From positions 124,001 through 188,000 of the forward strand of contig NZ_JAAJTJ010000003.1 in the NCBI RefSeq assembly GCF_011030405.1: a DNA stretch of 64,000 bases, written 5' to 3'. Source of the stretch: Parapedobacter sp. SGR-10. GTDB lineage: Bacteria > Bacteroidota > Bacteroidia > Sphingobacteriales > Sphingobacteriaceae. Under the pieces are notes generated by a model, which saw nothing but the letters and a program-made list of their open reading frames with translations, ran no database searches and was not told where the DNA came from. Below, piece after piece: positions 46,295 through 56,626 of this stretch. The translations under genes and the position numbers were made by a program. The number at the start of each line of letters is the position of its first letter. Position 1 is the first letter of the stretch.

Positions 46295-47836
46295 TCAATT
46301 GATCTGTACCGGTAATGTGATTATTTCCGGGTAGAAGCCTCCCTGAAAGTCCTGTACTTCCAGAATAATCTCGTCCGTAGTATGCTGTACATCCAGATTT
46401 CGCAAGTATTTCACTACACCCTGTCGTAACTGTTCTTGCGTAAATGAGCCTCTCTTTCGAAGCGGTCTCCCATTGACCAACACAACTCCCTTTTGAGTGT
46501 CTTCTGAAAGGAAATAGGAAATATTCTTATCACTGGCCCCGGTACCTTGCAGGTTGGTTTTGTCTATTACCTTGAAAAAATCAGCTGAACTTATATTTAC
46601 CGCGTTGACGGTGACGTTTGTGATAATAGTTTCGGGGGTACTTTCGAAAAGGATGTAACTTTTATTGTTAGCAGCATTGGCATGTCCCAGGTGTCCGAAA
46701 TAAACGTTGGGGGAAGACTGGCTCCATACACCGATGTTGACAAAATCCTGATTGTTTTCAAACGCCTGCAATACCGCACGGCTCACATCGGAGGCAAACC
46801 ATTTGTTGCTGTTGCCTGTGCTCGGTATCGAAAAACTGGATTCGAGTTCTCCCATTGCCGGCAAATCGCTGTAACTGGTCGTGCTTTCCTCCCAATCTGT
46901 ATACGCATCGGCATACACATTGATGAGGCTTTCGCTTACACCACTAGCATTGGAAGTTCTGGTATGATAGAGCATTAGCGTAGCACTTCCCAATCTTTCT
47001 TCAAACTCCGGTTCTCGGATTTTATACTGCATGTACAATCTTCTCGTTCCCGTGTTATTGATAGTGGATGCCATCTTCGTTTGAAAATTATCTCCTGTAG
47101 GGTTGATCACTTGATAGCCTGCCTGCGAACTGGCAAACTGTAACAAGACATCTTTTTCGACAAATACGCTGTCTTTACTGAGCTCTAGGTCGTCCGGTTT
47201 GGGATCTTTTTGGCTGCTGGACCGAACGGTATAGGTCGGCATCGGAACCACATGGCCAATCGCATTTTTAAAAGGCAGATCCCGCGATCTTACGGTCACA
47301 GAAGCAGAGGCATATCTGCTCACGGCATTTACCCGGAGAACATACGGATTGGTCGTCGAGCTTTCGCGTCTGAAAAACAAGCTGTCTCCTGTAAGGGACT
47401 CAAATCCCTCATCTTTGCCAACTTCAAAATCCGCCACCTGATATTTGTGTTGGATTATATTATTCAGAATAAAATGCCGCAGAACAGGACGGGGTACTTC
47501 TTCCAGGGAAGTATAGCCATAACCGGTAATCAGGCTGTTCATGGCGTCGTCATTAAAAATCACAATTGTAAAATTGTCGTTCGGATTGTCTAGGAACTCT
47601 TCTAGCCCTGCTAGTCTTACAGCCTGTGCATATAGTTTCAACTGGCTATAGCGGTCTGACTGTTGATAGTCATTAGACTTGATAAATGCGGCAAACGTTG
47701 CATTTTTGGTGTTCTCACCTGCAGGAACCAAGTCCATATCTTCGTCCTTTAATAACTTGAATTTCTCACACCCTATGAAAAGTAATAACAGAGAAATTGA
47801 TAAAAGTTTTAAAGATGTAATGCCTAATTTTTTCAT
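46295..47836 (-). CDS. FAS1 (fasciclin) lipoprotein with CBM96/DNRLRE-like domain, PUL 2
   Basis: Surface lipoprotein of about 513 residues. The ATG at 47836 (MKKLGITSLKLLSISLLLLF) gives a normal signal and lipobox FIGC; a TTG four codons earlier is less likely. Residues about 55-205 are a fasciclin-like domain (LAGLEEFLDNPNDNFTIVIFNDDAMNSLI, NAIGHVVPMPT). Residues about 235-400 look like a CBM96/DNRLRE beta domain (TRRLYMQYKI, VNVYADAYTDWEESTTSYSDLP-like segment, WFASDVSRAVLQAF, NKSYILFES). The rest is a Big-type tail. It follows susD, so it is probably a surface glycan-binding protein. Confidence 0.75.
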   Translation of the reverse strand: MKKLGITSLKLLSISLLLLFIGCEKFKLLKDEDMDLVPAGENTKNATFAAFIKSNDYQQSDRYSQLKLYAQAVRLAGLEEFLDNPNDNFTIVIFNDDAMNSLITGYGYTSLEEVPRPVLRHFILNNIIQHKYQVADFEVGKDEGFESLTGDSLFFRRESSTTNPYVLRVNAVSRYASASVTVRSRDLPFKNAIGHVVPMPTYTVRSSSQKDPKPDDLELSKDSVFVEKDVLLQFASSQAGYQVINPTGDNFQTKMASTINNTGTRRLYMQYKIREPEFEERLGSATLMLYHTRTSNASGVSESLINVYADAYTDWEESTTSYSDLPAMGELESSFSIPSTGNSNKWFASDVSRAVLQAFENNQDFVNIGVWSQSSPNVYFGHLGHANAANNKSYILFESTPETIITNVTVNAVNISSADFFKVIDKTNLQGTGASDKNISYFLSEDTQKGVVLVNGRPLRKRGSFTQEQLRQGVVKYLRNLDVQHTTDEIILEVQDFQGGFYPEIITLPVQIN

Positions 47837-47848
47837 AACTCTAATCAA

Positions 47849-49336
47849 TTATTTATAATATTCGTTCTGTTCTATGGCTGGATTTTGCCTTATGATCCCA
47901 AGATTGATCGGCCAAAGGATATTCCTTGGATCCGATAATCCGTTCAGGGGTTGCATGACTTCTATCGCTTTGTTGTTGCGTACCAGATCAAACCATCTTT
48001 TTCCTTCAAAGGAAAGCTCTCTGGCTCTCTCCTCCAACACTTCTTCTATGGCTTCTTCTTCTGTCTTGATCATAAAATCTTCTGTACCGATCTGCCCTAC
48101 GCCCGCTCTTTGTTTTATTTTGTTCAATAGGGTCAGTGCGGTCTGCCAATCGTTGCCTTGCCCTCTTTTGATCAATGCTTCCGCTTTTAGCAGGCATATA
48201 TCGGCAAGCCTGTAGATGATCACGTTTTTGTCATTCATCGTCGTCCGATCAAACGATCCATCTTTTTCAAAGAATTTTTGTACATAGCGTTTGGTGGATC
48301 CGGTATTGAAAGCGACGTCCCTTCGGGGATCGGCGGCGCTTAATTTTGACAGTGCAATCTCACTGGCTTCAAACTGTGCCTGTCCGCTTCCGCCGTATAT
48401 ACCCCACAGGGAGGACGTAGAATTTTCGTCCATATTAAAGGCTATCTCAAAAATGGATTCTTTGGAATAGCCATTATAGAACATCTGGGCGTATTCAGAA
48501 GTGTACCTTTCGGCTGCTGTCGTACCTGTCAATGCCGTATAACCGTACACAGAACTTGTTGGCTCGCCACTATCATTGACCAGATTGCCAGCATAGGTCA
48601 ACGCATGGTCTACATCACCCTTCCATAGATAAAGATCCGTGAATAGGGCATCTACTCCGCCTCTGGTGATATGCGAGCGCGTGAGTTTGGCATCATATGA
48701 GGCATGATCGGCCAAGAACTCCCGTGCTGTCTCCAGATCGGTGATTATCTGCGTATAGATATCGTCCATGGGTGTTCTGGGAGTTTTGAGTGCATTGATA
48801 TCCTCGATCACTTCTGTAGCTTCGGTTATCAACGGTACTTCGCCCCATATGCGTATCATATAGAAGTAGCACAATGCCCGCAAAGCGTGTGCTTGCCCCA
48901 TTATCCGGTTGTATTCCTTGAGACTGGCTGCCGATGTACTTTGATAGATATTCTGCTCCAGCATGAGGGGTACATATTTCAGTATGAGGTTGCACTGCTG
49001 TACTACCCTATAGAAATTGCCCCAATTGGCAAAGGACATGTTGACGTTCAAGGTATTGTTGATCACACTCAGGGATTGCATGTTATTCTCGACATGTAGT
49101 TTTAATAGGTCGGCCCTGCCTTCTCCGTAGTACACAAACTCCGTATTCAGTGCTAGCTGCAACAAGGAATACGCCCCGTTCAATGCTGCTGAGGCATGGT
49201 TGGGATGCTTCCAGAAGTTATTTTCCGAATAGGCCGTAATGGGGTAGGTGTCCAGTTTCTTACAGGAACCCAACAATAGGCTGATCAATACGAAAGCGCT
49301 AAGGATGCTGTTGAATTTTATTTTTAGGACTTTCAT
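47849..49336 (-). CDS. SusD/RagB-family nutrient-binding lipoprotein, PUL 2
   Basis: Surface lipoprotein of 495 residues with lipobox LGSC (about Cys25) followed by KKLDTYPITAYSENNFWK. The TPR-like half includes GQAHALRALCYFYMIRIWGEVPLI, and the C-terminal half LLNKIKQRAGVGQ and LEERARELSFEGKRWFDLVRN, with the end ILWPINLGIIRQNPAIEQN. All are SusD hallmarks. It lies four bases after susC and is followed by the FAS1 lipoprotein gene. Confidence 0.96.
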   Translation of the reverse strand: MKVLKIKFNSILSAFVLISLLLGSCKKLDTYPITAYSENNFWKHPNHASAALNGAYSLLQLALNTEFVYYGEGRADLLKLHVENNMQSLSVINNTLNVNMSFANWGNFYRVVQQCNLILKYVPLMLEQNIYQSTSAASLKEYNRIMGQAHALRALCYFYMIRIWGEVPLITEATEVIEDINALKTPRTPMDDIYTQIITDLETAREFLADHASYDAKLTRSHITRGGVDALFTDLYLWKGDVDHALTYAGNLVNDSGEPTSSVYGYTALTGTTAAERYTSEYAQMFYNGYSKESIFEIAFNMDENSTSSLWGIYGGSGQAQFEASEIALSKLSAADPRRDVAFNTGSTKRYVQKFFEKDGSFDRTTMNDKNVIIYRLADICLLKAEALIKRGQGNDWQTALTLLNKIKQRAGVGQIGTEDFMIKTEEEAIEEVLEERARELSFEGKRWFDLVRNNKAIEVMQPLNGLSDPRNILWPINLGIIRQNPAIEQNEYYK

Positions 49337-49340
49337 AAAT

Positions 49341-52300
49341 TTATAATTTAATGTTTAATGATAAACTGTAAAACCTTGAGCGTGGAAATGCACCATTGTC
49401 CACCCCAAAACCGAACGGATTGGAACCGGAGCTGATTTCGGGATCGTAACCTGTATAGCTGGCGAATGTAAGCAGGTTTTGTGCACTTATTCCTATATTC
49501 AATCCTTTTAGTTTTACCTTGCTCAGTTGATTTTTGGAAAACTGGTAGTTCAAGGCCAGATTTTGTAACCGGATGAACGATCCGTCTTCTACAAATCGTG
49601 TAGAGACTGCATAGTTTTCCATAGGATCTGCTTTGACCAGAATAGGCACATCCGTCACATCTCCCTGATTTCTCCATCGGCGCAATTGGTCCGTGGTAAA
49701 GTTGACGTCAAACTGGTTGCCATCGATACCTCGTTTCAGTTGGTTCAATAAATTGCCACCAATCGTATAATTGATAAATGCGGTAAGGGTAAACTGTTTG
49801 TAGGTGAATTTATTCTGGAATCCACCGAAGAAATCGGGCGTAGGATCTCCTATGACCTGCAAATCTTCATCGTTGATGATCCCGTCCCTATTCAAATCCT
49901 CAAAAATCACATCACCCCCTTTATAAATCTCTCCGGTAGCCGATCCTTTTCTATAAGGGACGACTGTACCGTCTCCGTTCATGGTGTAGACGTTGTCTTC
50001 GTCCCTGGCATAGACGCCCAATGCCTTAAATCCGTAGAAAATACCTACCGGCTGCCCGACGCGGGCCAGAGAATAGGTCGTCGCAAAATAATCTTCATTA
50101 TCCGGCAGAGAAGTTACTTTGTTTCTGTTTAGCCCCAGGGTGAAATTGGTTGTCCATTTGAAGGTTTTTTTGTTGATCAGTATACCTTCTACCTGCATGT
50201 CAAAACCTTTGTTGCTGATACTGCCGAAATTATAAGGCATCCGGGCATAGCCTGCCTGTGAAGGGATCTGCACGTTGAATAATAGATCATACGAATTTTT
50301 TATATAGTAATCTGCTGTGACATTCAACCGCCCGCGCAGGAATGCCAGATCAACACCGGTGTTGAATTGTTTGGTGGTTTCCCATTTGAGGTTTGGATTG
50401 GCCACGGTTCTGGATATAATGGAAATATTTTCATCATACGTCGAGGCGTTGAACTCATACAGTGAGCGCGTCGCGTAGTTTCCTATTTCCTGGTTTCCGG
50501 TGATACCGTAACTCACCCGTAGTTTGCCGGAGTAGAGTACGCCCATTTTCTTTACAAAATCTTCTTCTGAGAAGAGCCATCCTGTGGATATAGAAGGGAA
50601 GTAACCCCACCTGTTGTTGGGGCCAAAGCGAGATGATCCATCGGCTCTCATCAACATGCTCAAGAGGTATTTAGACTTGTAATTATAGTTTAAGCGGGTG
50701 AAAAAAGACCGTAATACATATTCTTCTTCCCTTTGGGTCTTGTTAGTGACCTGCGCTGTACCGCCGATACCCGACATTTCGTTGTCCAGGGAGTTTATAC
50801 CTCTGATATTGATCTCATTGCTGAGGTTATACTGGTTAGACTGTCCCAATAGGAAGTTTATATTATGATATTTCTGAATCTTTTTTTTCCACGTAAAGAA
50901 GTTCTCATTGATAAATGTCTTTCTTACCAATGGGTTGTATATCGAGTAGACAGACTTACCGGAGCCCGAACTGTTCAATATGGGCGGCTGAAAATAATTG
51001 GTGGTCGTGGCACTGTAGTCCATCGATACATTGGTACGGAATTCCAGATTCTTGAACAGCTCGTAGCTGAACTCCTGCTTTCCTAAAAACCGCCACCTTT
51101 CGACTTCATTTTTCGTGTACATCGCCTGTGCCACCGGATTGATCTTGCCATTGTCTATCAAAGGGATCACCTCGCCCGTATAGGGATCCCATGGGCTATA
51201 TATCGGGAACGATATCAGGTATCTCCGGATCACGCTTCTGTCGTTGTTGCCTGTATTCAACCTGTTGTACTCGTAGTTGGACAGGTTGAAATTGGTAACC
51301 CCGGCCAGCTTGGAGGAAATTTTATAATTCACCTTAGCCGCTCCTGTGTATTGTCTGTATTTGGTATGGATGATGATAGGCTCTTGATCCCTGTATCCGG
51401 CACTCACATAGTAGCCTACAGCCCTGTCCTTGGAGCTTCCCCGCGCACTTATATCTGCTTTGTGCTGCAATGCATTGCGATACATGATATCCTGATAATT
51501 GTAGGATTCTCTATACCATGGATGCAGAGAGTCTATGACCGATACTTTGGTCGTCGGACTGCCTGTCGCATTGAATATTGCGTCTTGATAAGCCGATCTG
51601 AATTGCGGCCCGTTCAGTACACCGAGTTTTCTGGCGAGAGACACGACGGAACTGTTGACCGAAGCATTGATTTCTGCCGGCTTGCCTTCACCCGATTTGG
51701 TGGTGATCAGCAAGACCCCATTGGACGCCCTTGCTCCATAAATGGATGCCGATGCTGCATCTTTCAGTAGCTCTATCGATTCAATATCGGCAGGGTTGAT
51801 ATCGTTCAACGGACTGAATGCCGCACCGTCTTCCAATGATGCAAACTCATCGTTGTTCATCGGTACACCATCTATAATAATGAGAGGAGAGCTACTCCCA
51901 TTGATAGAGGATACCCCTCTCAAAGTGATCGCTGCGCCTGCTCCCGGTTCGCCCGAATTGGTCGTGATATTCAGTCCGGAAATTTTACCCTGCATACTGG
52001 TATTGAGAGAACCGCCTGCATATTCGTCCATATCTTCTGCTCTGATCGATGATATTGCTCCGGTCAGCTCACTCCGTTTCTGCTGCCCGTAACCGACCAC
52101 GACAACCTCATCCAGATCGGTAGCAGTTTCCTGCATGACCATGTCGAAGTTTTTGTTGTTTCCCACTCTTTGCTCCAATGTGGAGAAGCCCATATAGGAG
52201 AATACCAGAATGGATTCGCTGCTCGGAGCGCTTATGGAAAATTTTCCTTCTGTAGTGGACTTGGTTTGTATAGATGTTCCCCTTATGGTTACACTTACAC

Positions 52301-52469
52301 CGATAAGGGGTGTTCCCTGCCGATCTTTTATCGTACCGCTCACTACATTCTGCTGTCTGCTTACGGATTCCTTGGTTGCGAGATGCGTATAGCCAGATGG
52401 CAACACATTTGCCCGGATAGAACCTGTACAGACCATAAAAAATAAGATATGCCACAATCCTGATCTCAT
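49341..52469 (-). CDS. SusC/RagA-family TonB-linked outer-membrane protein, PUL 2
   Basis: Complete SusC of 1042 residues. After a signal peptide (about 1-20) comes the carboxypeptidase-regulatory-like domain (VVSGTIKDRQGTPLIGVSVTIRGT...FSYMGF), then the TonB box region DEVVVVGYGQQKRSELTGAI, the plug (NGSSSPLIIIDGVPMNNDEF, IESIELLKDAASASIYGARASNGVLLITTK) and the 22-strand barrel, ending SLNIKL. Plug motifs are intact, so it should be active with the SusD beside it. It imports the glycan fragments made by the PUL 2 enzymes. Confidence 0.97.
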   Translation of the reverse strand: MRSGLWHILFFMVCTGSIRANVLPSGYTHLATKESVSRQQNVVSGTIKDRQGTPLIGVSVTIRGTSIQTKSTTEGKFSISAPSSESILVFSYMGFSTLEQRVGNNKNFDMVMQETATDLDEVVVVGYGQQKRSELTGAISSIRAEDMDEYAGGSLNTSMQGKISGLNITTNSGEPGAGAAITLRGVSSINGSSSPLIIIDGVPMNNDEFASLEDGAAFSPLNDINPADIESIELLKDAASASIYGARASNGVLLITTKSGEGKPAEINASVNSSVVSLARKLGVLNGPQFRSAYQDAIFNATGSPTTKVSVIDSLHPWYRESYNYQDIMYRNALQHKADISARGSSKDRAVGYYVSAGYRDQEPIIIHTKYRQYTGAAKVNYKISSKLAGVTNFNLSNYEYNRLNTGNNDRSVIRRYLISFPIYSPWDPYTGEVIPLIDNGKINPVAQAMYTKNEVERWRFLGKQEFSYELFKNLEFRTNVSMDYSATTTNYFQPPILNSSGSGKSVYSIYNPLVRKTFINENFFTWKKKIQKYHNINFLLGQSNQYNLSNEINIRGINSLDNEMSGIGGTAQVTNKTQREEEYVLRSFFTRLNYNYKSKYLLSMLMRADGSSRFGPNNRWGYFPSISTGWLFSEEDFVKKMGVLYSGKLRVSYGITGNQEIGNYATRSLYEFNASTYDENISIISRTVANPNLKWETTKQFNTGVDLAFLRGRLNVTADYYIKNSYDLLFNVQIPSQAGYARMPYNFGSISNKGFDMQVEGILINKKTFKWTTNFTLGLNRNKVTSLPDNEDYFATTYSLARVGQPVGIFYGFKALGVYARDEDNVYTMNGDGTVVPYRKGSATGEIYKGGDVIFEDLNRDGIINDEDLQVIGDPTPDFFGGFQNKFTYKQFTLTAFINYTIGGNLLNQLKRGIDGNQFDVNFTTDQLRRWRNQGDVTDVPILVKADPMENYAVSTRFVEDGSFIRLQNLALNYQFSKNQLSKVKLKGLNIGISAQNLLTFASYTGYDPEISSGSNPFGFGVDNGAFPRSRFYSLSLNIKL

Positions 52470-52648
52470 AATTGGTGTTTTTTAGAAGCACTATCCACCC
52501 ACTTCCTTAAAGAAAGGAGAGGTCAGACAGCACTTTATTGTTCTGTTTTCTTTTTTTTAACGTTACTATTGTCTAGTATTCTTCCTTTGCCCCGTTACCG
52601 ATGGCTAGACCTTTTTTTGTTGATCATCGGGCAGTCGGAGAGGGGAGA
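52470..52648. other. Intergenic stretch inside the PUL 2 operon
   Basis: The 179 bases between the CBM6 gene and susC are much longer than other gaps in this operon, so an internal promoter or processing site is possible. I saw no clear box. Confidence 0.4.
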
Positions 52649-53089
52649 CTAATCCATCAGCTCAAACCAATCCAATAATACGCCACCTGCAGTAGATACT
52701 ATGGTGATGGTTTGTTTGCCTTTTGTTTGTGGTATGGTCAAGCTCTGCTCGACATATTTCCCCCAGTTTTTGGATTCTACTTTTAGGGTGCCAAGCAACT
52801 TACCTTTGTGGTCGCCCAATCTTACTTCCAGTTGTGGACTATTTTCTGATCCGCTGCTTACCTTGAATTTGAGCTGCTCCGTTCCCTTGCCAAAATCCAG
52901 GTTGTCAAATTTTATCCAGGCACCTTTGTCAAACTTGTTGACCACGGTTCCTGTTTTTACCTCTTTGGTCGTAGCCCGGTGTATTGTACTAAAGCTTTCT
53001 GCTTCTATACGTTTACCTTTCTCTTGTGCAAATCCTTGCGTTGTCATCCATAATACTGCCGTAAATACTATGCTTACTAACTTTCTCAT
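52649..53089 (-). CDS. Secreted stand-alone CBM6-like carbohydrate-binding protein
   Basis: Secreted protein of 146 residues: signal peptide MRKLVSIVFTAVLWMTTQGFA, then one CBM6-type jelly roll (KRIEAESFSTIHRATTK, GAWIKFDNLDFGKGTEQLKFKVSSG, LEVRLGDHKGKLLGTLKV, KQTITIVSTAGGVLLDWFEL). The IEAESF start and LDWFEL end are standard for CBM6. No enzyme is attached. It lies 13 bases after the GH115-like gene, so it may target that enzyme's substrate. Confidence 0.88.
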   Translation of the reverse strand: MRKLVSIVFTAVLWMTTQGFAQEKGKRIEAESFSTIHRATTKEVKTGTVVNKFDKGAWIKFDNLDFGKGTEQLKFKVSSGSENSPQLEVRLGDHKGKLLGTLKVESKNWGKYVEQSLTIPQTKGKQTITIVSTAGGVLLDWFELMD

Positions 53090-53102
53090 AATTTTTTATT
53101 TT

Positions 53103-55181
53103 TTATTTGTTTAGTGATTGGAGTGAATTCATTGTTTTTTCAAGATTGAAGATCGTATTGTTACTGTACCAGCTTTCGAATGGAGGATACTGCGTGCCGT
53201 GCAATGCTTTTTGTGCCTGTTCCAGTTCGTGTACAGCTTGTTTTACAAGAGCCGATCGTCTGTTTTTATCTGTGCTGCCCTCTTTATAAGCTTGGGCGAG
53301 GTTCCATAAAGTCGTATTGAGGTGGTACATGAAATATGCAGGGCCTCTAAGGTTGGTGTCAAAAAAATCTTTTGAGGTACCGTTTAACGCATTGAACACT
53401 TCGTCACATTCCTGTGTTACCTTTCTGAAAGCGGTGGATGCAGTGGCTGTGCCGTTGATGATGGCATCTACTTGGTTTGCTGCCCCGTTATCTGCCGGAA
53501 CAATCTGGTAGGTACGGTTTTGTACCTGTTCGCCACCCATCTCTTTTAGTGGGTTAGGATCATATGTGCCTTTCATGGCTTTGGCGATACCCTCTATTGC
53601 CCGCCAGTAGCGCAGATCCTGAAAGATATATTGACGGTCGATCCCCTGCAGGTCGGCGTGGCGTGGATACCAGTAGGCATTGTAATAGCTGCGGTACAAT
53701 CTGCTGATACGGTCTGCCTTGTCTGCGCCATAATATTGCCTGCAAAAATCTGCCAGAAACGCATCTGTCCGATAGGTGTTGAAATTCCACATCATTTTGG
53801 CATTGGCAGCCAGTTCCATCACAAACTCGCGTAGATTTCCTGCATTGACGACCGAGAACAGAAGGGGTTTTGTGCTTTTCTGTGCCAGGTAGCGATAGTT
53901 GTCTTCCATTTTCCAGGGGCCCTCACCGGCAGCCAGATGTGAACCGGTAGACGTAAACTGATAATTGAAATAATACCCCAGATTATTATCTGTTTTGTTC
54001 AGCCGCTGTACGTCCATATTGGGAAAATGGTCACGACGTGAGGCAACATAGTTCCATATCAGGTTAGGATCGTCGGGTAGCGTTATGTATCCATCGGCCA
54101 TTAGGTCAGAAAGCTCGTTGTAGAATATGCTTCTGAACTGCACTTTTGGATTTCCGGTAATCTCCAAGACCAGATCGCGTTGCTTTTTTATCATTTTGCT
54201 GATGACGGCACCGCGTTCCTTCATCGAGCCGGGTGCATCTTTGAACGTTTTCCAAAAAGGGTGATCTCCTGCTGCCCTAAAACCTATGACCCATATCATC
54301 TCTACATTGGCACGGTGTAGCGTTTCGATGTGATAGCGCCAGAATTCTTCTATTTTATCTTCATTTGCCAAAGAGAGCTCCGGAACAATGTCGACTTTCT
54401 TAATGCCTTTCCAAAAGTCATCCCAAGCTCTGAATGTCGCATTCAGTGGACTGTGATGGTGTGTGGTGATCACCAAACCATACGAGCTTATTGTTCTGAA
54501 ATTAGAACTTAGCCTATAGGCCGTTTTCTCACTATATGTGCCTTTTTCGTAGTATTCAATGGTATTTATTTTATGTCTTAAAGCTGTCTCCAACCATAGC
54601 TCGTTGTTCTCTTTATTCAAACGGCGCCAAGGGCTGAACATATCCATATCATTCGGAAACCAAGCCCTGTATTTTACCGTAGGCTCATTGATCTGTATAT
54701 CGAGCGAGGCAGGCACGGTGATTGTTTTCTGCACTTCGGGTTTCCAGTTTATGAAATACCATAAGGGAGGTACGCCCAATACCTTCTCGCTAAACTCATA
54801 TATGGCATAAATGGCACCGCGTGTATCTGCTCCCTGCAAAATCAGCTGCTGTTGTGTATTGATGCGTGAGAAATAGATGTGGTGGGCTTCCCATCCTTTC
54901 AGCGTAGGCAATAAATCGTCTTTTTCAGAATTGAGGATAACAATTCCGGGAGATGTCATGGCTGACAGGTTGTGGATTGCCGCTGTACTGCCCGTGACTT
55001 TCTGTATATCTCTCTTTAGGGCTGTCACAGCTTTGTACAGGGGTTCGCCTTCCTGTGCAGAGGTGTATATCTTCACCTCTCCATGTAAGGGGATAGTAAA
55101 GTCCGTTTGCTTGGCATGTACAATCTCCGGCATGGATAGCGTACACCACACTAAGAAAATATAAAAGTTACGTAATAGCAT
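53103..55181 (-). CDS. GH115-like glycoside hydrolase (alpha-glucuronidase type)
   Basis: Secreted enzyme of 692 residues. A signal peptide (about 1-23) precedes an N-terminal alpha/beta domain like those in front of GH20/GH67/GH115 barrels (GIVILNSEKDD, LQGADTRGAIYAIYEFSEKVLGV). The TIM barrel begins VKYRAWFPNDMDMFSPW and has NNELWLETALRHKINTIEYY, LVITTHHHSPLN and MIWVIGFRAAGDHPFW, with the helical C-terminal part AKMMWNFNTYRTDAFLADFCRQYYG. This fits GH115, which removes glucuronic acid side chains from xylan or arabinogalactan. It is shorter than most GH115 and lacks the terminal domain. Confidence 0.75.
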   Translation of the reverse strand: MLLRNFYIFLVWCTLSMPEIVHAKQTDFTIPLHGEVKIYTSAQEGEPLYKAVTALKRDIQKVTGSTAAIHNLSAMTSPGIVILNSEKDDLLPTLKGWEAHHIYFSRINTQQQLILQGADTRGAIYAIYEFSEKVLGVPPLWYFINWKPEVQKTITVPASLDIQINEPTVKYRAWFPNDMDMFSPWRRLNKENNELWLETALRHKINTIEYYEKGTYSEKTAYRLSSNFRTISSYGLVITTHHHSPLNATFRAWDDFWKGIKKVDIVPELSLANEDKIEEFWRYHIETLHRANVEMIWVIGFRAAGDHPFWKTFKDAPGSMKERGAVISKMIKKQRDLVLEITGNPKVQFRSIFYNELSDLMADGYITLPDDPNLIWNYVASRRDHFPNMDVQRLNKTDNNLGYYFNYQFTSTGSHLAAGEGPWKMEDNYRYLAQKSTKPLLFSVVNAGNLREFVMELAANAKMMWNFNTYRTDAFLADFCRQYYGADKADRISRLYRSYYNAYWYPRHADLQGIDRQYIFQDLRYWRAIEGIAKAMKGTYDPNPLKEMGGEQVQNRTYQIVPADNGAANQVDAIINGTATASTAFRKVTQECDEVFNALNGTSKDFFDTNLRGPAYFMYHLNTTLWNLAQAYKEGSTDKNRRSALVKQAVHELEQAQKALHGTQYPPFESWYSNNTIFNLEKTMNSLQSLNK

Positions 55182-55222
55182 TGTTTTTAAAGTTTTTATA
55201 TTTCGCTCTGATCCCAGTTTCT

Positions 55223-56626
55223 TTATTCCACCGTCGTAAACGAAGGCATGGGCAGGCCATCTGTATTATATACTTCGCCAACTACCCAATCTTTCCAGGC
55301 GTAACGTACCGACACAGGGGCTGTGACCTCTTTGGCCTGTGCTTCTATATCTCCTGCCTTGCTGATCTGCGCTTTGGCCGGATAGAACTGTCCATCACTG
55401 CCGGCAACCTCAAACAATGTAATTTCTTTTCCATAAGAGGTGATGCCGTTTGCAAAATTTTCGAAGCTTACGATGATCTTATTTCCCTCTGTCTTATGCG
55501 ATTTGTATATTGGAGAGCGGTAGGTGATTCCTTTTATTCCGTAAGTATTGCCCAATGCCCAATACCCAAGTCGTCTGGCTACCGCAGTTTTGTCCATAGG
55601 ATGGATATAATCGGCCATCCCCACATCAGTGATTGCGGCCATACCGCTATTGGGTATATCTTTCATGGCCTGTAGTTGTATATAGCGCATTTTTACGCCC
55701 GTTCCTTCTTCTGCTTTACCATAAGGTGCAATTTCAGTATAATAGAATGGAAGCTCTCCGGCTCCCCAGTGTTTGCGCCAATCGGCTACCATAGCCGGGA
55801 AAAGTTTGGTGTAGATCTCGGCGTTACTGCGGTTGGATTCGCCTTGGTACCATAGCCAGCCTTTGATACTGAAATTGGCCAATGGATAGATCATACCGTT
55901 AAACAGTACGGTAGGTTCTTTAAAGTTTGTCTTTACACCTTCCAGACTTTCGGGAATCTTGACATGGGGGAATGCCTTTAGTATATCCCTGTCCATCCAG
56001 CTTTCTATTCGGGTACCACCTACAGACGAAACGATGATTCCGACAGGCACATTCAACTGCTTTTGCAACATCTCACCAAATTGATAGGCGACTGCACTGA
56101 ATTCCCGTGCAGACTCAGGCGCACTTACTTTCCATTCTCCTTTCACATCTTCCTGTGGTGTCAAGGAGTAATTCATTCCTACTTTTAACAATCTGAGATT
56201 GGGATTGTCTGCCTGCAGGAGCATCTCATTCGAGTGGAGGATGGGTTGTGACGGGTAACCCCTCATCGGCATCGCCATATTGGACTGGCCGCTGCACAAC
56301 CAGACTTCACCGGTCATCACATTATTCAAGGTGAGGCTTCCGCTTCCGTCACTAAAGGTAAGGGTATGTGGCCCACCTGCTGTTGGTGTCTTTATCTTCA
56401 GCAGCCACTTTCCGTGAGCATCCGCTTTTGTGGTATATTTGTCCGCATTCCACGAAACTGTTACTTCAACAGTTTTATTCTTGTCTGCTGTACCCCAGAG
56501 CTTTACTTCCGTATTTTGCTGTAAGACCATATTGTCGCTCAATACAGCAGGCAATACGACTTTTGCTTCTGTCGTGTGTACAGAAAGGAACAGGAGAAAA
56601 ATAGCGGTCAATATCTTTACTTTCAT
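55223..56626 (-). CDS. SGNH-type sialate O-acetylesterase/acetylesterase
   Basis: Secreted esterase of 467 residues (signal MKVKILTAIFLLFLSVHTTEA). After an N-terminal beta domain, the SGNH catalytic region begins VWLCSGQSNMAMPMRGY with the nucleophile Ser in GQSNM. Further blocks are VGIIVSSVGGTRIESWM, GWLWYQGESNRSNAEIY and, near the C-terminus, DVGMADYIHPMDKTAVARRLGYWAL with the Asp-x-x-His pair. It removes O-acetyl groups from sialic acid or, here more likely, from plant-type glycan. Its ATG overlaps the stop of the preceding esterase gene by four bases. Confidence 0.93.
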   Translation of the reverse strand: MKVKILTAIFLLFLSVHTTEAKVVLPAVLSDNMVLQQNTEVKLWGTADKNKTVEVTVSWNADKYTTKADAHGKWLLKIKTPTAGGPHTLTFSDGSGSLTLNNVMTGEVWLCSGQSNMAMPMRGYPSQPILHSNEMLLQADNPNLRLLKVGMNYSLTPQEDVKGEWKVSAPESAREFSAVAYQFGEMLQKQLNVPVGIIVSSVGGTRIESWMDRDILKAFPHVKIPESLEGVKTNFKEPTVLFNGMIYPLANFSIKGWLWYQGESNRSNAEIYTKLFPAMVADWRKHWGAGELPFYYTEIAPYGKAEEGTGVKMRYIQLQAMKDIPNSGMAAITDVGMADYIHPMDKTAVARRLGYWALGNTYGIKGITYRSPIYKSHKTEGNKIIVSFENFANGITSYGKEITLFEVAGSDGQFYPAKAQISKAGDIEAQAKEVTAPVSVRYAWKDWVVGEVYNTDGLPMPSFTTVE

